Positions 60,000-64,000 of a stretch of 64,000 nucleotides of DNA are shown one piece after another. Below the pieces are notes generated by a model. The model had not been told where the DNA came from and ran no database searches. It was given only the letters and a program-made list of their open reading frames with translations. Position 1 is the first letter of the stretch, and the number at the start of each line of letters is the position of its first letter. Source of the DNA: Anaspis maculata (taxonomy: Eukaryota > Arthropoda > Insecta > Coleoptera > Scraptiidae); assembly GCA_949128115.1 (NCBI GenBank), contig OX421963.1:868001-932000 (forward strand), given 5' to 3'. A program made the position numbers and the translations under genes.

Positions 60000-62900
60000 A
60001 CAACTTGCTAAATTTCCGTTGAAAATTCTGGATTTTTGTTTGGGATTGGTAGATTGTTGCTAAAACTTGCTGAATCTCAACTAAAGACTTCCTGAATATC
60101 AGCTAAAACTCATTAAAGTATCATACAAAATTGCTAAATTGTAGTTGAACATTGCTAATGCTTTGCTAAAACTTGCTGAATCAGCTGAATATTGCTGAAT
60201 GTTTGTTCAAAATTGCTGAATTTCACGTTATGCTGAAACTTGCTGAATCATCGCTGGAACGTGATGAATTTTTGTTGATCGTTGCTGAAACTTCTGTTGA
60301 AAATTGCTCAATCATTGTTACTTCAAGGCACTTGATTGCTATTGCTGAAAGTCGCTACATTCCAGTTGAAAACTGCCGCTTTTAGTGAACACGTGAAGCA
60401 TTCCAGAACATTGTTAATTAAGTATTGCTGCCGGAAATTTCCTAATTTTATCGAAACTTGCTGAGTTTTTGCTGCAAGATGCTTCATTTCAGTGGAAAAT
60501 TGCTGAATTTTTCTGAAAATTACTGAGATTCGCACAAATTCGCCGACTTTTGATTGAGAATTGTTCAATTGTTGCTAAAAATTGCTCAATTTGCCAAAAT
60601 TTGATCAAGTTTAGCTTAAATTTGCTCAAGTTTTGCTAAATTTTGCTACATTTGTGTCAGTCGCTCAATATTTGCTCAAAATTGCTAAATTGATGATGAA
60701 GCTTGCTAAACTATGGATAACATAGCCACTTTGTTGCCAATAGCTGGATTGTGCTGAAACTTGGCCAATGTTTGGTTGAAAATTCCTGAATTCTGTTGAA
60801 AATCGCTGAATCTTGCGGAAACTTGTCAAAAATTGCTGAATTCATCTGAAAATCAGTTGAAATATGCTGAAGCTTGCTGAATTCTGGGCGCGAATGATAT
60901 ATCGTGGTTTAGAATCACTCAAGATTGCTGAATGATTGCACAACATTGCTTATGTTTGCAACTTGCTGAAACATGCGCTAAATTCATATTGAAAATTGCT
61001 GAGATTTTGTTGAAACTTGCTACATTTCTGCCAAAATTCTATACATTTGTGATGAAATTTAACAAATTTTAGTTTGTTGCTTTTGTTGCACTGCTCAAGT
61101 ATGCTGGAACTTGTTACATGTTTGCTGGGATTGGTTGAACTGAAACTTGCTATATTTGTGCTGAAAAATTGCTAATTCTTTCTGAAATTAATTGAGATTC
61201 GCTCAGATTCGCCAAATTCCCATTGAAAATTAGGAATTGTTCACTGGAACTGGCAAAACTGAGAGTTCCTACATTTGTGCTGAAAAATTGCAGAATTTCC
61301 CTGAAAATTGCTGAGATTTGCTCAGCTTCACTGAACTTGATGCTAAAAATTGCTCAATTTTGCTGAAATTTGCTGGAGTATTGCTTAAAATTGCTATTTT
61401 TTGTGATAAATCACTAAATATCAGTTTAGATCCGCTAAATTTATGATAAAGCCTGTTGAATTTTGAATAGGATTGCTGATTGTTTGCCAATAGCTAAATT
61501 GTGGCGGAACTTGGCCAACTTTTGGTTTGGAACTACTGAATTCTTCTGGAAATTGTTGAATTGTGCGAAACCTTGCAAATCAATCATCGAAAATTGCAGA
61601 GTTTTGCTAAAAATTGTTGAAATTGGCTTAGGCAAGCTGAATTTCGGCTCCAAATTAGAATTATATATTTCAGTTCAAAATGACGTTTTCCTCTGGCAAT
61701 TGCTGAATTTTTCATGTAAGTTATTGAGTTTTCATTCAGAACTGCTGAAAACTGATATGAACCTTGCAAAAATCCAGTTGAAATATTCAAGTTTCTGCTC
61801 AGAATTCAGGAGTTTGTTGAAAATTAGCTGAATTGTTGCCAAAACTTTCTGAATGTAATCCAAAATTTTCAAATTGTTGCTAAAAATTGCTAATGTGTTG
61901 CTCAAGCCTGCTGAATCTTTGTTGGAAAATGATAAATTCATGCTGAAAATTGCTATATTGATCCTGAAACTTGCTAAACTTGCTACATGTTTGTTAAAAT
62001 TCTCTACATGTGTGTTGAAAATTGTCAATTTTTGTTTGTCACTTCAGATGCGTTGTTCTAGTGTGCTGGAAATTGTTGGTTGTTTGCTCGAATTTGCAAA
62101 AACTTGAACATGCTACATTTGAGCTGGAAACTTGCTGAATCCTTTTGGAAATAGCTAAAATTGGCTCGGATTTGCTTAATTTCGATTGAAAATTGTTGAA
62201 ACGTTGCTGAGAATTGCTCTACTTTGCCAAAGTTTGCTGAAGTATTGCTTCAAATAGCTCTATTTTCGTGAGAAATCGCTAAACATCAATTAGGATCAGC
62301 TAAGTTTATGACAAAGCTCGTGAAATTTTGAATTACATTGTTAATTTTTTGCTAATAGCTAAATTGTGCTGAAACTTGACCAACTTCCGGTTTAAAGCTG
62401 CTACATTTTGCTGAAAATTGTTAAATTGGGCAAAAAGTTGCCAGTCACTGGTTAAATTTGCTGAATTCAGCTCTTTCTGGAAAGTTGCTAAAAGGTTGAT
62501 TGACTTGCTAAAGTTTTGCAGAAGCTTGCTACATTTTTGCTAACTTTTTCTACATTTGTGATAAAATTTGATAGATTTTTGTTTGTTGCACTGCTCAAGT
62601 GTGCTGGAAATTGTTAAACTAAAACTTGACACATTTTCGCTTGAAGATTGCTGAATTTACCTGAAAAATTCCCGAAATTTCAAATTTGAAAATTGCTGAA
62701 AACCGCCAGGTATAGAACTAGCTGAATCTCAGTTGAAATGTTCGAATTTTTGTTCAGAATTAAGCAAAAATTGTCCTGAAAATTTGCTGAACTGTTGCTG
62801 AAACTTCCTGAATGTCTATTCAAAATTGCTGAATTGTTGCCACAGCTTGCTAAATCTTCGCTGAAACATGCTTAATTTATGTTGAAAACGGCCACATTGA

Positions 62901-63705
62901 TGCAACTTTGCTGAATTTTCGATGAGTTTTTCCACATGTTTCATCAACACCGAAAAAAATTTTGTCCGTTGCTTTTGTCGCATTGTTCGAGTAGTGCTGA
63001 AAATTGTTCATTGTTTGCTGAAGCTTGCCAACTCATGAGCGGAAACTGATGAATTACCTATTGCTAGAATCTGATTAGTTTCGTTGAATATTGTTGGAAC
63101 TTGCTTAATTGTTGGTTTAAAATTGCTTAACTTTTGCTGAAAATTGCTGCAAAATGTTGCTCGAAAATAAATGGTCAATTGTTTATGTCCTTGTTTCTGA
63201 ATTTTGCCGAAGCTTGCAAAACTTCGATCGAGAATATCTAAACAGTAGCAAACAAATTTGCTATTTTTTGTTGAAAAGTACTGAACTGTATCTAGGTTTT
63301 GCTCTCGATTTTGCTGATTTTTGTTCATACCGACTGAATTTTTATTCAGAATTGCTAAATTGTAGCTAGAAATTGCTGGAACTTGCTGGAAACGTTTTGA
63401 AGTTTGCTTGACATTTAATTATGATGAATCGTTATTGCGAACCGCTAAACTTCAGCAGAAGCTTGCTGAATTTCTGCAAAACATTTCCAAATTTTTGTCA
63501 AATTATGCTGAATTGGTGCCAAGAAGAATATCTTGCTCAAACTTGTTCGATTTTGGTCGGAAATGGCTGAGCTATCGCCGAAAATTGCTGAAACATCAGA
63601 AGTATCAGTCGAACTTGTTTGCTAGAAAGTAGAAATTGCAAAATTTTGCTAGAACTTTCTGAGTTGTGATGGAAAATGGCTAAATTGTGACTGGAAATTG
63701 CTGAG
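60000..63705 (+). repeat. TTGCTGAAACTTGCTGAATT minisatellite
   Basis: This is 3.7 kb of degenerate 20-26 bp units such as TTGCTGAAACTTGCTGAATT and AAAATTGCTGAATTTTTGC. Frames of 70-122 codons on both strands are leucine/lysine-rich artefacts. It is bounded by related sequences at 59700-59890 and 63710-63895. Confidence 0.88.
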
Positions 63706-63709
63706 TCCG

Positions 63710-63895
63710 GTCCCTGTCGGCACTTACCATTGTTTAACGCTTGAATGGTTCATTGAATGAGAATATAATGATAACAAGCTACAAGTTCCAGTTCTACTAC
63801 TACCTACTACGGTAGGGCAGGCCAAACAAATAGTCATCTTTGTCATATTTCAAGTGGGCGCTATTTTTGCTGTCGATCGTAAATCCTGAGTCTAA
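63710..63895 (+). repeat. Direct copy of the palindrome's right-arm end
   Basis: CTACTACCTACTACGGTA and CAAGTGGGCGCTATTTTTGCTG match 59809-59885. It brackets the minisatellite with the 59.7 kb copy. The final 105 bp of the window show nothing recognisable. Confidence 0.7.
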
Positions 63896-64000
63896 CTTGT
63901 GTTTCGAAGAGCAAAATCAAGTGAAACAGCCACAAAGTTTAGTTAAATTGAGATTGCTGTATCTCCTGAGAGAAATCACATATTTCCGTGAATTTTAGAC

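Noticed and set aside
61463..61831. 122-codon leucine/lysine-rich frame resembling a coiled coil
   Set aside because: It is the TTGCTGAA minisatellite read in one frame, and the opposite strand is open over the same stretch.

Overview
This is eukaryotic, AT-rich, repeat-dominated DNA, most probably from an insect. The evidence is short spliced genes with GT-AG introns and TATA/initiator promoters, an RNase H-bearing LINE of the I/Jockey-like type, a Ty3/gypsy reverse transcriptase fragment and many TA-flanked inverted-repeat elements. CpG is not visibly depleted in the unique islands, which fits Hymenoptera among others, but the species cannot be fixed from sequence alone. No long conserved protein gene, rRNA, CRISPR array or bacterial operon is visible.

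The most gene-like content lies in 10.2-24.8 kb. Four paralogous two-exon genes (12938-13134 on +; 18667-18876, 20572-20768 and 23799-23998 on -) each encode a 35-39 residue secreted peptide. Exon 1 is the hydrophobic signal sequence and is nearly invariant. A phase-0 intron of about 90 bp follows. Exon 2 holds the signal-peptidase site and a short, variable, cysteine-free mature peptide. Each gene sits in a duplicated unit of 1-2 kb with promoter and flanks. Unit 1 is split by a 2.0 kb 5'-truncated LINE with a target-site duplication, recognised by comparison with units 3 and 4.

Layout: 0.4-0.5 kb, a possible exon; 0.7-1.2 and 2.9-4.1 kb, pieces of a composite repeat (CCGG-rich inverted-repeat unit plus a long degenerate GACTTC array); 4.5-5.4 kb, a TA-flanked TIR element; 7.0-9.7 and 13.3-13.6 kb, a TCACGC/TGACGTCA satellite, present again inverted at 14.8-17.5 kb; 18.2-24.8 kb, the secreted-peptide cluster with a GAGCCCC minisatellite; 24.8-26.9 kb, a minisatellite made of heat-shock-element-like triplets; 27.7-28.6 kb and, inverted, 38.6-41.7 kb, a TCTCACGC array; 28.7-34.6, 47.6-52.0 and 53.3-55.9 kb (-), three large copies of the composite repeat; 30.9-32.7, 34.6-36.0 and 58.2-59.9 kb, long palindromic elements; 41.7-45.6 kb, a dimeric satellite with ~165/335 bp periodicity; 60.0-63.7 kb, a TTGCTGAA minisatellite between direct repeats.

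Between the repeats lie unique islands (about 1.2-2.4, 5.6-7.0, 13.6-14.8, 36.6-38.6, 45.6-47.3, 52.0-53.3 and 55.9-58.2 kb). They look like non-coding host sequence that repeats have expanded. Most long open frames in the window are by-products of low-stop minisatellites and are not genes.
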